From: Deinococcus gobiensis I-0
GTDB taxonomy: Bacteria > Deinococcota > Deinococci > Deinococcales > Deinococcaceae
Length of the DNA stretch: 64,000 nt
Direction: 5' to 3'
Assembly (NCBI RefSeq): GCF_000252445.1
Contig: NC_017790.1
Span: 2,090,501-2,154,500, forward strand
The notes below the pieces were generated by a model, which worked only from the letters and a program-made list of their open reading frames with translations, searched no databases and was not told the origin of the DNA. How positions within the stretch are numbered: position 1 is the stretch's first letter; the number at the start of each line of letters is the position of its first letter. Below are positions 8,938-16,697 of this stretch, one piece after another. The position numbers and the translations under genes were made by a program.

Positions 8938-9042
8938 GGCGTACCCATACGCCAATAGTTGCTCACGGGTTCCCAAATGGTCTAACGCCTAACCCATACT
9001 GCTATTGACGTATCACCCGGCAAACCGTATTTTATGGGTATG
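8938..9042. promoter_or_regulatory. CI/Cro operator-promoter region
   Basis: A palindrome at 8938-8953 reads, on the minus strand, GGCGTATGGGTACGCC. Its core TATGGGT recurs at 8992-8998 (minus) and 9033-9039 (plus). A strong promoter towards the right has TTGACG at 9005-9010, a 17-base spacer and TATTTT at 9028-9033. The third core overlaps the end of this -10 box and the cro start, so a bound repressor would block transcription. A related site, GGATATGGGTATCC, lies at 9234-9247 inside the end of cro. I could not place the repressor's own promoter. Confidence 0.7.
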
Positions 9043-9273
9043 CAGATGAAGCGATTGAGAGAGCACAGAGAGGCGCGGAACCTTTCGCGCGAAGCTCTGG
9101 CACGGGAGGCGGGCGTGTCTGCCGCCTTAATCCAAGCCCATGAACAAGGGAGGAATCACGACACACACGTCAGCGTCGCCTCACCGCTCGCCCGCGCACT
9201 GGGTATTCCCATGGAAGAACTTTTTGCGCCAGAGGATATGGGTATCCGGGTAAAGGAACAGGTTCCAGCATGA
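9040..9273 (+). CDS. Cro-like XRE regulator
   Basis: 77 residues, nearly all helix-turn-helix (L-S-R-E-A-L-A-R-E-A-G-V-S-A-A-L-I-Q-A-H-E-Q-G), ending in V-K-E-Q-V-P-A. Start ATG 9040 lies six bases after the TATTTT -10 box, so the mRNA should begin at or next to this codon and be leaderless; ATG 9034 in the same frame overlaps the promoter and is unlikely. It is divergent from the CI-like gene and is the first gene of the rightward early operon, so a Cro-type role is the natural call. It could also be a different early regulator. Confidence 0.8.
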   Translation: MQMKRLREHREARNLSREALAREAGVSAALIQAHEQGRNHDTHVSVASPLARALGIPMEELFAPEDMGIRVKEQVPA

Positions 9274-9404
9274 GCAAGCCCCCCCCGCAGACGGTCGTGC
9301 ATGTCGCCACGGGCAACCCGGTGGCGGCCAAGAAGCAACAGGACTGGTTGCGCCGCGCACTGGCCACCGCCCCCCAGCAGCCCACGCCGAAAAAGGCCGG
9401 CTGA
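9270..9404 (+). CDS. Small basic early protein, unknown
   Basis: 44 residues starting MSKPPPQTVVHVATG and ending K-K-A-G. The ATG overlaps the cro stop (ATGA), so it is translated by coupling. It is basic and Pro/Ala-rich with no recognisable domain. Small basic proteins in this position are sometimes excisionases or anti-repressors; nothing in the sequence proves that. Confidence 0.5.
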   Translation: MSKPPPQTVVHVATGNPVAAKKQQDWLRRALATAPQQPTPKKAG

Positions 9405-9461
9405 AGAAACGACCCGCCCCCTGCGGCTTTGGACGGCTTCACAGGGGGCAAGGAGGAATTC

Positions 9462-9776
9462 ATGGTAGCAGACGGCAGATACGACATTCGCGTCCCCAGC
9501 AACGGGACCCTCGGGTATTACGTGCTCACCGCCGCCGTGCGCGCCGGGCGCGTCACTTACTGGAGCACCGTCAGTCCCGACGAGTCCCTGCTGACCAGCG
9601 CCACCCCCGCCACCCTGGCCGAGCACAGCGACACCTACCTCGCTGAGATCGAGCGCTGCCTGACCCTGGCCCGCCGGACCAGCAGCATCTGCCGCGTCAG
9701 CGTGGGCTACTCCCCCCTGCCCCCGGCCCCCCTCCAGTTCGACGGCAGCTACTGGCACGCGGGCGGCGCAGCGTGA
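9462..9776 (+). CDS. Hypothetical early phage protein
   Basis: 104 residues from ATG 9462, with an AAGGAGG ribosome site six bases upstream. It has a compact alpha-beta look, with Tyr-rich strands (Y-D-I-R-V, G-Y-Y-V-L-T) and a central helix (H-S-D-T-Y-L-A-E-I-E-R-C-L-T-L-A). Its stop overlaps the next gene's GTG. No family recognised; early operon position suggests DNA metabolism or host takeover. Confidence 0.65.
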   Translation: MVADGRYDIRVPSNGTLGYYVLTAAVRAGRVTYWSTVSPDESLLTSATPATLAEHSDTYLAEIERCLTLARRTSSICRVSVGYSPLPPAPLQFDGSYWHAGGAA

Positions 9777-10036
9777 TCCGGGTCGTGACGCGCGCACAGT
9801 TCCCCGTCGCCGTGCGCGGGCCCTGGTCGGGTGGGGAAGCCGACATCTGCCGCATGGGCCGGAACTGGGGCGGCCGTCAGGGTGCGGCCCTCATCGCTGC
9901 TGCCCAGCAGGGCACCCCCTCCGGCCTGCTGCTGGACCGCCCCGCCGGTGCCCGCCTGTGCAGCTGCACGGACGGTGGCCGGAATCAGCCGCTGGCCAGC
10001 TGCCCGCACTGCCGGGGCGAGGGGTGGGTGCGCTGA
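9773..10036 (+). CDS. Hypothetical protein with C-terminal Cys cluster
   Basis: 87 residues from a GTG overlapping the previous stop. The C-terminal third has C-S-C-T-D and C-P-H-C-R-G-E-G-W-V, a zinc-knuckle-like pattern (CxC ... CxxC) also seen in DnaJ-type zinc modules. The first half is basic and Gly-rich. Role unknown. Confidence 0.55.
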   Translation: MIRVVTRAQFPVAVRGPWSGGEADICRMGRNWGGRQGAALIAAAQQGTPSGLLLDRPAGARLCSCTDGGRNQPLASCPHCRGEGWVR

Positions 10037-10221
10037 TGCGCCTGCGCCTCCGGCTGCTGGGCCCGGCCTTCGTGATCGCCATGGTCGCCGCCCTCCTGAG
10101 CTTCCCCGAGACGCCTGATCCCACGGCCTTCCCCCGGCTGCTGGTCTTCGCGACGAGCCTCACAGCTGCCCCGCTGCTGCTGGTCTGCATCCTCGCCCGC
10201 CTCACCCGCACGGAGGTCTGA
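10036..10221 (+). CDS. Small membrane protein
   Basis: 61 residues. The ATG overlaps the previous TGA (TGATG). Two hydrophobic helices are evident: about residues 8-24 (LLGPAFVIAMVAALLSF) and 38-54 (LLVFATSLTAAPLLLVCI), with basic residues at both ends, so both termini may lie inside the cell. Unknown function; early phage membrane proteins sometimes act in superinfection exclusion. Confidence 0.55.
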   Translation: MRLRLRLLGPAFVIAMVAALLSFPETPDPTAFPRLLVFATSLTAAPLLLVCILARLTRTEV

Positions 10222-10225
10222 ACCC

Positions 10226-10552
10226 ATGATCGACGCCGACACCATCAACGCCGCCTTCCACTGCCTGAGGACCGAGCAACTCAGCCTGGCCAACTACACC
10301 GCCCTCGAAACACGCGTGCGCACTGAAATCGAATCCAAGAAGGCCGAGCTGCTCGCCCTCGGGATCATTGACGGCAAGAACGCCGAGATCCGGGAAGGGC
10401 AACTCCGCGACCGGCTGGCCAGCGAACACCTCGAACTCAGTGAAGCGCAAGGGGCAGTGGCCGAGGCCCGCACTGGGGTCACGATCGCCCAGATCGAAGT
10501 CGACCGCTGCAAGACGCTGCTGCGCCTGCTCGAAGTCACCCGCCCTAGCTAA
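10226..10552 (+). CDS. Coiled-coil early phage protein
   Basis: 108 residues from ATG 10226. Almost entirely helical, with heptad-like Leu/Ala spacing from residue 20 to 105 and many Glu/Arg residues, so it probably forms a dimeric coiled coil. No catalytic motif. It sits in the early operon four bases after the membrane protein gene. Confidence 0.6.
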   Translation: MIDADTINAAFHCLRTEQLSLANYTALETRVRTEIESKKAELLALGIIDGKNAEIREGQLRDRLASEHLELSEAQGAVAEARTGVTIAQIEVDRCKTLLRLLEVTRPS

Positions 10553-10602
10553 GCCCCCGCTGGGAGGGCTGCGCATTCCCCAACCACGCCAGAGGAGATG
10601 AC

Positions 10603-10809
10603 ATGAACCGTTACCGCTACCAGCTGCCGATGACCCCCCAAGAGAAAGCCCAGCGTCGCCACAGCCGCAAGGCCCGTGCCGCCAAGCGCGCCAAGCGCCA
10701 GCGCAAGGCCAACGTTCAGGCCGTCATCGCCCGCACCCGCAAGCCCTTCACCTGGCGCGCTGTGCCCGGCCGCCCCGGCCTGTTCGAGCGCGTCCACATC
10801 GGCCGCTAG
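10603..10809 (+). CDS. Small highly basic protein
   Basis: 68 residues from ATG 10603 after a good AGAGGAGA site. The middle is a run of Arg, Lys and Ala (Q-R-R-H-S-R-K-A-R-A-A-K-R-A-K-R-Q-R-K-A), so it likely binds nucleic acid. The C-terminus is W-R-A-V-P-G-R-P-G-L-F-E-R-V. No known family recognised. Confidence 0.55.
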   Translation: MNRYRYQLPMTPQEKAQRRHSRKARAAKRAKRQRKANVQAVIARTRKPFTWRAVPGRPGLFERVHIGR

Positions 10810-10918
10810 CCCGACGTCGGGGGCGCGCATCGTACACGCGCACTTCCGCCCAGCGTCAGGACACCCCGCCTCCCTCTCCCCCCATCCGCCCGTGAAGGGC
10901 ACTACAGGAGCCACCACC

Positions 10919-11659
10919 ATGGCGAAACTCAACGGCACCCAGAACACCGGCACCAGCTTCGAACGCACCGTCCTCGACGAGGGCATCTACGACATGAAAC
11001 TCGTCAAGGTCCTCGGCTACATGCGCGACGGCACCCCCCAGTTCCCTGACCCCAAACCCGCCGTGATGATGATCTGGAGCTGGTGCGACGAAGCCGGCAA
11101 CCTGTACCAGGACGACAAGAACCAGACCTACGACCTCGTCGACGTCCTGGGCATGCCCCGCAACTTCGCCTACAACGACAAGAGCGGGTACTGGAAGCGC
11201 CTGAGCGAGGTCTCCGGCTTCGCCATCACGGACGCCACCGTCGCGCAGACCGCCCACGACTTCGGCGACTTCATCCTGAGCTTCGACGACATCATCGAAG
11301 TCATCAGCAGCCCCGACGCAGAGAAGCCTGACAAGAAGGGCAAGGTCACGGCCGTCAGCGTGGAAGTCAACGGCGTGGAGCAGATCGGCCGCGTGTGCAA
11401 GATCGTGGTCAAGAAGCAGCCCGGCAAGAAGGACCCCACGAAGTTCTTCAACAGCATCGGCAGCGTCATGCAGGCCCAGGCCAGTCAGCCGAAGCGGCCC
11501 CCCACGCGCCCAGCTGCCGCGCCCGCAACCCAGGCGGCCCCGGCCCAGAGCGCCCCGCCTGCGCGCCCCGCACGTCCGGCCCCGGCCCCGGCCCCGGCTG
11601 CCCAGAAGCCGCCCACTGAAGCCCTCTACGACGGCAACGGTGAAGAGCTGCCCTACTAG
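10919..11659 (+). CDS. Possible ssDNA-binding protein with acidic tail
   Basis: 246 residues from ATG 10919 (AGGAG upstream). The first 175 residues look like a compact beta-rich domain (F-E-R-T-V-L-D-E-G-I-Y-D-M-K-L-V-K-V ... A-V-M-M-I-W-S-W). A long Ala/Pro linker follows and the protein ends D-G-N-G-E-E-L-P-Y. This layout, a folded domain, a flexible linker and an acidic tip ending in a hydrophobic pair, is that of bacterial and phage single-strand binding proteins, and the gene precedes the replication genes. I do not see a clear OB-fold signature, so this is an inference. A strong terminator follows. Confidence 0.5.
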   Translation: MAKLNGTQNTGTSFERTVLDEGIYDMKLVKVLGYMRDGTPQFPDPKPAVMMIWSWCDEAGNLYQDDKNQTYDLVDVLGMPRNFAYNDKSGYWKRLSEVSGFAITDATVAQTAHDFGDFILSFDDIIEVISSPDAEKPDKKGKVTAVSVEVNGVEQIGRVCKIVVKKQPGKKDPTKFFNSIGSVMQAQASQPKRPPTRPAAAPATQAAPAQSAPPARPARPAPAPAPAAQKPPTEALYDGNGEELPY

Positions 11660-11670
11660 CCCTTGATCAC

Positions 11671-11717
11671 AAAAAGGGCGACTCGCTGCCGTCCAAAGCC
11701 TGCGAGTCGCCCTTTTT
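11671..11717. terminator. Strong bidirectional terminator
   Basis: A 16-bp perfect inverted repeat (AAAAAGGGCGACTCGC and its complement) with a 15-base loop, flanked by A5 and T5. It ends the early operon after the SSB-like gene. Confidence 0.9.
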
Positions 11718-11740
11718 GTCCCCCTGAACGAGGTTCCACC

Positions 11741-11809
11741 ATGTTAAGCCTCATCCCCAACGCCAACCAGTACGCGGCCCCTGGCCGGGAGGTTCCCGAT
11801 GCGCGGTAA
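11741..11809 (+). CDS. Possible 22-residue leader ORF
   Basis: ATG 11741, starting MLSLIPNANQYAAPG, preceded by a weak GAGG. It ends eleven bases into the next gene, whose own ribosome site (GGGAGG) lies inside it. It may couple translation of the downstream gene. It is short and could be chance. Confidence 0.3.
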   Translation: MLSLIPNANQYAAPGREVPDAR

Positions 11810-12482
11810 CTTGTGGAGCAACCCCACCAACGAAATCAAGAACCTCCCCGGCATCGGCCAAAAGCTCGCCAAGCGCGTCATCGAAGACCTCGGCGAAGGT
11901 GACCCCCACGTCGCCATCGTGGTTATTGAGCGCAACCCCTTCAACCTGCAGGACGTCGACGGGATCGGTTTCAAGAAGGCTGACCGTGTGGCCAAAGAGG
12001 TCTACGGCCTGGGCCCCGACGACGTGCGCTGCGCCCTCGTGATCCGCAGCAAACAGGACGGCGCGCCCCGGCGGCTGAGCCTGACCCTGAAGAACAGCAA
12101 GATGAAGGACTTCGTGCCCGTCGCCATCTTCACCAAGTACGGCGTGGCCAGCGACAACCTCACCCAGCTCTTCGACACCGGGCGCTACGGGCAGCACGAG
12201 CTGCTGCTGATCGTGGAAGTCGTGGAGGACCGGGAGGAGAAGGGTCTGGACTTCGACGCGGCCCCCGTCACGCCCACCTGGGTCCTTGAGGAACTGTTAC
12301 GCGACGACCTGGCGCGCGAGCGGATGCTGGACGAAGGCTGCCCGAACTGCCCGGACATCGAGGCCCCCACGCTCGCCCCCGTTCCGCCCCGTGTGGTCCT
12401 GGCGCCCCGTGAGTCCGGCGAGGATCTGCCCTTCCCCATCGAGGAAACGGAGACGGATCTCGTCGGGCTGGGGTTGAACTGA
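11799..12482 (+). CDS. Helix-hairpin-helix DNA-binding protein
   Basis: 227 residues from ATG 11799 with GGGAGG upstream. Two helix-hairpin-helix motifs lie at about residues 16-28 (L-P-G-I-G-Q-K-L-A-K-R-V) and 50-63 (V-D-G-I-G-F-K-K-A-D-R-V). Their spacing and the intervening V-I-E-R-N-P-F-N-L resemble the N-terminal region of RecD2 helicases, but the helicase domain is absent. The C-terminus has a C-P-N-C pair and an acidic tail. It probably binds branched or single-stranded DNA for the primase-helicase encoded next. Confidence 0.65.
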   Translation: MRGNLWSNPTNEIKNLPGIGQKLAKRVIEDLGEGDPHVAIVVIERNPFNLQDVDGIGFKKADRVAKEVYGLGPDDVRCALVIRSKQDGAPRRLSLTLKNSKMKDFVPVAIFTKYGVASDNLTQLFDTGRYGQHELLLIVEVVEDREEKGLDFDAAPVTPTWVLEELLRDDLARERMLDEGCPNCPDIEAPTLAPVPPRVVLAPRESGEDLPFPIEETETDLVGLGLN

Positions 12483-12483
12483 C

Positions 12484-15255
12484 GTGACCCAACCCTCCCC
12501 ACTCTCCTGGGTGGCCCTCCTCCGGCGGGGGGTCACACCGCCGCCCGGCACCATCGAATTCCGCTTCCTCAAGAGCGGCGCCAAAGCCTGGATGCCCTAC
12601 CCCACCTTCGAGGAACACCCCGACACCTTCAACGCCACCCAAGTCCCCGCCGGCCAGGACGCCTACTTCGGCGTCGCCTTCCGCAAGGACAACACCAGCG
12701 GCAAAGCCGACAACTGCCAAGTCACCAACCTCGTCTGGGTAGACGTCGACCTCGTCGACCACCCCGAATTCAGCGACGGCCTGAGCAAAGCCGGCCTCCT
12801 CGAAGCCACCCCCGAAGACCTCAAGGCCATGAAGGCCCAGCTGCTGGCCTGGATCCTGCAGGTCTGCGCCGCCCACGATCTCCACGTGCGCGCCGCGGTG
12901 GACAGCGGGCACGGCATTCAGGCCTTCTTCGCCCGCCGCTACGGCACCGACCACGCCGACACCGAGCGCTTCAACAAGGCCCTCGCCCTGCTGCTGGGCG
13001 GCGACCCCAAGAGCACCGACGTCGCGCGCATCCTGCGCCTCCCTGGGACGCTGAACCTCAAGAATCCCAAGCGCCCCCTGCTCGTCGAGGTCGTGCATCA
13101 AAACCCCGAGGCCTGGGTAGAGGACGCGGCCCTGGGCGCGCTGCCCCTGCCCGAGAAGCCGGCACCGGTGGCCTTACCCACACCTAGCCCACGGCCGGCC
13201 CTCCCCGCCGGCAGCACGAAGCTCGAAGTCTGGGCACAGAAAGCCTTGGCCGACGAATGCGAGATCCTCCAGAACTCGGTCGAAGGCGGGCGCAACCACC
13301 AACTCAACATCAGCGCCGTCAAGCTGGGCAGCATCATCGCCGCCGGCGCACTTGACGAAGCCCAGGTGCGTCAGGAGCTCACTGCCGCTGCTCAGGCCGC
13401 TGGACTGGAACCCGACGAGATTCCCGACACCCTGCACAGTGGCCTGACCCACGGCAAGAAGTCACCCCGCGACCTCAGCCACGTGGGCCAGGAACAGGCC
13501 GCAGCCCACGGCGTCATCGGCAAGGGCCGGCGGGCGGCAGTCGCGGGGGATGACGACAACCTCACCCCCCAGCCCCCCAGCAGCGGCGTCTACGTGGAGC
13601 ACAGCTGCTACTACATCGACCGGCCCCGCATGAACAAGGGCAGGATCGTGGACTGGACCCCCGAACGGCTCACCAACTTCGTCTGGGAACCCGCCCTCAA
13701 GCTCAACCATTCCGGCGGCATGAGCGGCGAGCGCGGCACCCTCGTCATCCGGGGAGCCGAGCGCTACGAGATACAGCTGGAGAGCCGGGTCTGGAACAGC
13801 CGCAAGGACCTGCTCGAAGCCATCGGCGGGTACCGGGCCCTGTGCATCACCACCAACAACGCCGACGTTGCGAAGATCGCCGACTACATCGCGGCCACCT
13901 ACCCGGATCTGCCTGTAGCTCAGGGCGTCCAGTCCTACGGGTTGCACAAGCACCAGGGCCAGTGGGTAGAGGTCTACGAAGACCTCACGGTCAGCACCTT
14001 CGAGACCCCGCCCCTCTTCTACTCGGGCACCCCGGTGGATCCGGGCAGCAAGGCCTTCAAAGCGCCCCGCCTGGGTACCGACGAGCAGGTGGAGGCCGCC
14101 CGCCGCGCCATCGTGAAGCTGCCCGGCCTGATCACCCCGGCTGTGGCCTACGCCCAGCTCGGGTACGCGGCGGCCAGCGTCTTCAGCCCACGCATCACGC
14201 CCTACCTGGGCAACCGCCTGCCCTTCGTGTACGTGGCCGGTGAGCGCGAATCCGGCAAGACGTCCGGCGCGCAGATCGTCCTGGAACTCACGACCGGTTA
14301 CTCGGCACGACTCACCAAGGCCAGCGGCATGACGGCCTACCAGTACGACATCGCCCACAGCAGCGCCAACAACATGCTCGCCCTTCTCGACGAGTACCGC
14401 CCTGGCGAGATCGACGACGCGCAGCTGCGCAAGCATCACGACCTGGGGACCAAGTGGCGCGGCACAGGCAAGGCGGCCAAGGACCTGGCGTATGAGCTGA
14501 ACGCGCCCATGATCGTCCTCGGAGAAGGCTTCACCGATGACGCGGCCACCAAGTCGCGCGGGGTCCTGTACTTCACCCGCAAGGCTGACCGTGGGGGCCT
14601 GGACGGCTACAGCGAACTGCTCAAGCTGCCGCTGTGGGCCTACGCCGGGCACCTGCACCAGTTGGCCCGCGACTTGACCGACGAGGACCATGCCGCCCGC
14701 ATGACGGCCGCCGGGGACCTCGCCGGGCAGGCGATCGGGGACGTGGCCAATCCCCGGCTCCGGTATGCCCTGACGTACATCGCCTACGGGCTGCTGGTCT
14801 TACAGGCGGATACCGAGGCCATCCCCGACGAGGCGATTCTCAGCACCCTGCGAGAAGGCGTGCACAACATGCTCGAAGGCGGCGAGGAAGGCGTGACCAA
14901 CCTCGAGCTGTTCCTTGAGCAGCTGTGCTTCGCCCTGGCCAAAGTGCCCAACCCACAGGATTACGTCATCCCCTCGGTCAATGGCACGCTGATCCTGCGC
15001 CCACGCATGTGCGTGGACCTGGTCAAGGAGCGCTACCGAGAACAGGCCGCCATTGCCAACGCCAAGCTCTTCGACAAGTACGCCAAAGAGTCCAGCTTCT
15101 TCGACCAGGGCGACAAGCACCGTGCTCACGACAGCACTCTCTGGCGCGGTCAGCGTTTGAGGGTGGCAGATGTACCAGAGCGGTGCGATGTGGGCCTCCT
15201 GGAGAGCCTGGAGAAAAGCATGCGCCCCGCTGTTGGCGGATTGGGGCCGATGTGA
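12484..15255 (+). CDS. Primase-helicase replication protein
   Basis: 923 residues from GTG 12484, just after the previous stop. Residues 1-210 look like an archaeo-eukaryotic-type primase: V-W-V-D-V-D-L-V-D at about 85 gives the catalytic DxD, and V-D-S-G-H-G-I-Q-A-F at about 140 the Ser/His motif. A primase C-terminal-like helical part follows (about 270-340). The ATPase has Walker A G-E-R-E-S-G-K-T at about 585 and Walker B L-A-L-L-D-E-Y-R at about 630, followed by a sensor-like N-A-P-M-I-V-L-G-E. Such proteins start and unwind the phage origin. The last codons contain the first of a series of TGTGACG repeats that look like the origin. Confidence 0.85.
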   Translation: MTQPSPLSWVALLRRGVTPPPGTIEFRFLKSGAKAWMPYPTFEEHPDTFNATQVPAGQDAYFGVAFRKDNTSGKADNCQVTNLVWVDVDLVDHPEFSDGLSKAGLLEATPEDLKAMKAQLLAWILQVCAAHDLHVRAAVDSGHGIQAFFARRYGTDHADTERFNKALALLLGGDPKSTDVARILRLPGTLNLKNPKRPLLVEVVHQNPEAWVEDAALGALPLPEKPAPVALPTPSPRPALPAGSTKLEVWAQKALADECEILQNSVEGGRNHQLNISAVKLGSIIAAGALDEAQVRQELTAAAQAAGLEPDEIPDTLHSGLTHGKKSPRDLSHVGQEQAAAHGVIGKGRRAAVAGDDDNLTPQPPSSGVYVEHSCYYIDRPRMNKGRIVDWTPERLTNFVWEPALKLNHSGGMSGERGTLVIRGAERYEIQLESRVWNSRKDLLEAIGGYRALCITTNNADVAKIADYIAATYPDLPVAQGVQSYGLHKHQGQWVEVYEDLTVSTFETPPLFYSGTPVDPGSKAFKAPRLGTDEQVEAARRAIVKLPGLITPAVAYAQLGYAAASVFSPRITPYLGNRLPFVYVAGERESGKTSGAQIVLELTTGYSARLTKASGMTAYQYDIAHSSANNMLALLDEYRPGEIDDAQLRKHHDLGTKWRGTGKAAKDLAYELNAPMIVLGEGFTDDAATKSRGVLYFTRKADRGGLDGYSELLKLPLWAYAGHLHQLARDLTDEDHAARMTAAGDLAGQAIGDVANPRLRYALTYIAYGLLVLQADTEAIPDEAILSTLREGVHNMLEGGEEGVTNLELFLEQLCFALAKVPNPQDYVIPSVNGTLILRPRMCVDLVKERYREQAAIANAKLFDKYAKESSFFDQGDKHRAHDSTLWRGQRLRVADVPERCDVGLLESLEKSMRPAVGGLGPM

Positions 15256-15525
15256 CGGGTGTACCGCTGTGTGACGGCCATGTGACGGCTAAAACGTCAC
15301 ATGCTTTTCCCCCTCTGGGAGCGTCTTTTCCCTTCCCTTTCTACCTATGTGACGTTTTAGAAAAAGAGAGAGAGGGTCGTATGGAGAACCTCACGCTGAA
15401 CCACTCCCTGAGTGGCTTGAGAGGTTCGCTCTATAGGACCCTCCCTCGGAAAATAAATCGTCACATCCCTTTTGGAGAGAAAAACATGCGTATATCACGT
15501 GTTTTTACGACTCAACCATGTGACG
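15251..15525. other. Candidate phage replication origin with TGTGACG iterons
   Basis: Seven copies of TGTGACG or its complement lie at 15251, 15270, 15281, 15295 (minus), 15348, 15459 (minus) and 15519. Two of them form part of a 14-bp inverted repeat, CTAAAACGTCACAT at 15289-15302 and its complement at 15347-15360. A nested hairpin spans 15386-15427 and AAAAACA/TGTTTTT pairs at 15480-15506. The stretch is non-coding, locally AT-richer, and directly follows the primase-helicase gene, the usual place for a phage origin. It fills the gap 15256-15561. Confidence 0.65.
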
Positions 15526-15561
15526 CTCTGAAATCGGTACATGCCCAAGGGGGGTGCTGAG

Positions 15562-16176
15562 ATGGCCCTCGTTGGTACTACCGTGCCCAGCAAAGCCAAG
15601 ACGAAGAAGCTGCTGCCCCTGATCCTTGACCAACTGGACCGGGAGTGGACTGAGCTGCGCCTCGATTGGGGAGCCGAGGCCACCGACCCGCGCAACACCG
15701 ACGAGGCCGGGCTGCTGGCCTACTTCCACACCTGCCTGCGCCCGGCGCTGCATTGGGTGCACGGCGACCCCTACACGGTCGTCTTCCCCGACGAGTACCA
15801 GAGCGAGCGGCTGGCCAAGATGTGTGGCTACCTGGGCACCCTGCAGGCCGCTGACGTGGCCCAGGTCCAGGCAGCCCGGGAGCTGAACCTGCGGGCCCTG
15901 CGCGAGAAGTGGGGGCCTTACCGCGACCTCGCGATTCCGGAAGGCCTGCCGGACGGGACCAGCGCGCTCGAAGCCGAGGTGCTGCCCTTCACCTGGGCGG
16001 CCATCGAGACGCTGTGGCAGGGGCCGAACTGGATCGGGGACGGGCCGGCGCAGTTCCTGCCTCAGTTCCACTCGAAGGCCAGCGCGGACTTCCACCTGGC
16101 CGCGCTGGCGGTGCTGTTCCTGAACCGACAGTTGCACCGGAAGCTGACCGACCTCACGCCTCAAGGAGGCAACTGA
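15562..16176 (+). CDS. Hypothetical phage protein
   Basis: 204 residues from ATG 15562, which has AAGGGGGG eight bases upstream; ATG 15541 has none. It is helical and rich in Trp and Leu, with segments such as A-L-H-W-V-H-G-D-P-Y and F-H-L-A-A-L-A-V-L-F-L-N-R-Q-L. No motif recognised. The gene opens the second early operon after the proposed origin. Confidence 0.65.
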   Translation: MALVGTTVPSKAKTKKLLPLILDQLDREWTELRLDWGAEATDPRNTDEAGLLAYFHTCLRPALHWVHGDPYTVVFPDEYQSERLAKMCGYLGTLQAADVAQVQAARELNLRALREKWGPYRDLAIPEGLPDGTSALEAEVLPFTWAAIETLWQGPNWIGDGPAQFLPQFHSKASADFHLAALAVLFLNRQLHRKLTDLTPQGGN

Positions 16177-16178
16177 AC

Positions 16179-16697
16179 ATGACCAGAAATGACGAGCTGA
16201 AGGCGGGGCAGGGCTTGAGCGTGGAGCGCGTGCGGGAGCTACTGGATGGTCGTACGCCGGGCGAGTGGAAGGTCTACAAGTACTGGAATGGTCGGCTGGA
16301 CGTGCACAGCCCGACTGGGGAAGACGACACGTGTACTAGCGGGATCACGTACCCGACTGCGGTGGATATGGAACTGCTGGCTCTTGCCCCTGCGCTGGGT
16401 GAAGCCCTCATTTCAAGTGAGGCCCGTGTAGAGGCCCTGACCTTGGAGCGTGATCGGCTGGCGCACGAGCTGCGGCTGCTGCGGGAAGCGGTGGGGGGCG
16501 AGGGTCGGGTGACGCTGCCCAGATCCATGGTTGTTCAGCTTGAAGAGGCCATCAGCAGTGACGCACGGGAGGGGCTAACCGGGCTGGATGCTCAGGACTA
16601 TTCCCCTCTTCTCGGGGAGATGCGCAGCGTTCTGCGGGCGACCCGCTTTACTCCGCTCTCCAGCGACACACCTGAGCGGTCGGGGGGTGAGGGGTGA
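16179..16697 (+). CDS. Hypothetical phage protein
   Basis: 172 residues from ATG 16179 with AAGGAGG upstream. The start resembles small phage proteins of the ead/Ea22 kind (L-D-G-R-T-P-G-E-W-K-V-Y-K-Y-W-N-G-R-L-D-V), followed by a coiled coil at about 75-105 (S-E-A-R-V-E-A-L-T-L-E-R-D-R-L-A-H-E-L). Function unknown. The stop overlaps the next GTG by four bases. Confidence 0.6.
   Translation: MTRNDELKAGQGLSVERVRELLDGRTPGEWKVYKYWNGRLDVHSPTGEDDTCTSGITYPTAVDMELLALAPALGEALISSEARVEALTLERDRLAHELRLLREAVGGEGRVTLPRSMVVQLEEAISSDAREGLTGLDAQDYSPLLGEMRSVLRATRFTPLSSDTPERSGGEG

Noticed and set aside
13462..14691. 409-residue minus-strand frame opposite the primase-helicase
   Set aside because: Low-information Gly/Val/Gln composition and full overlap with a gene that has Walker motifs.
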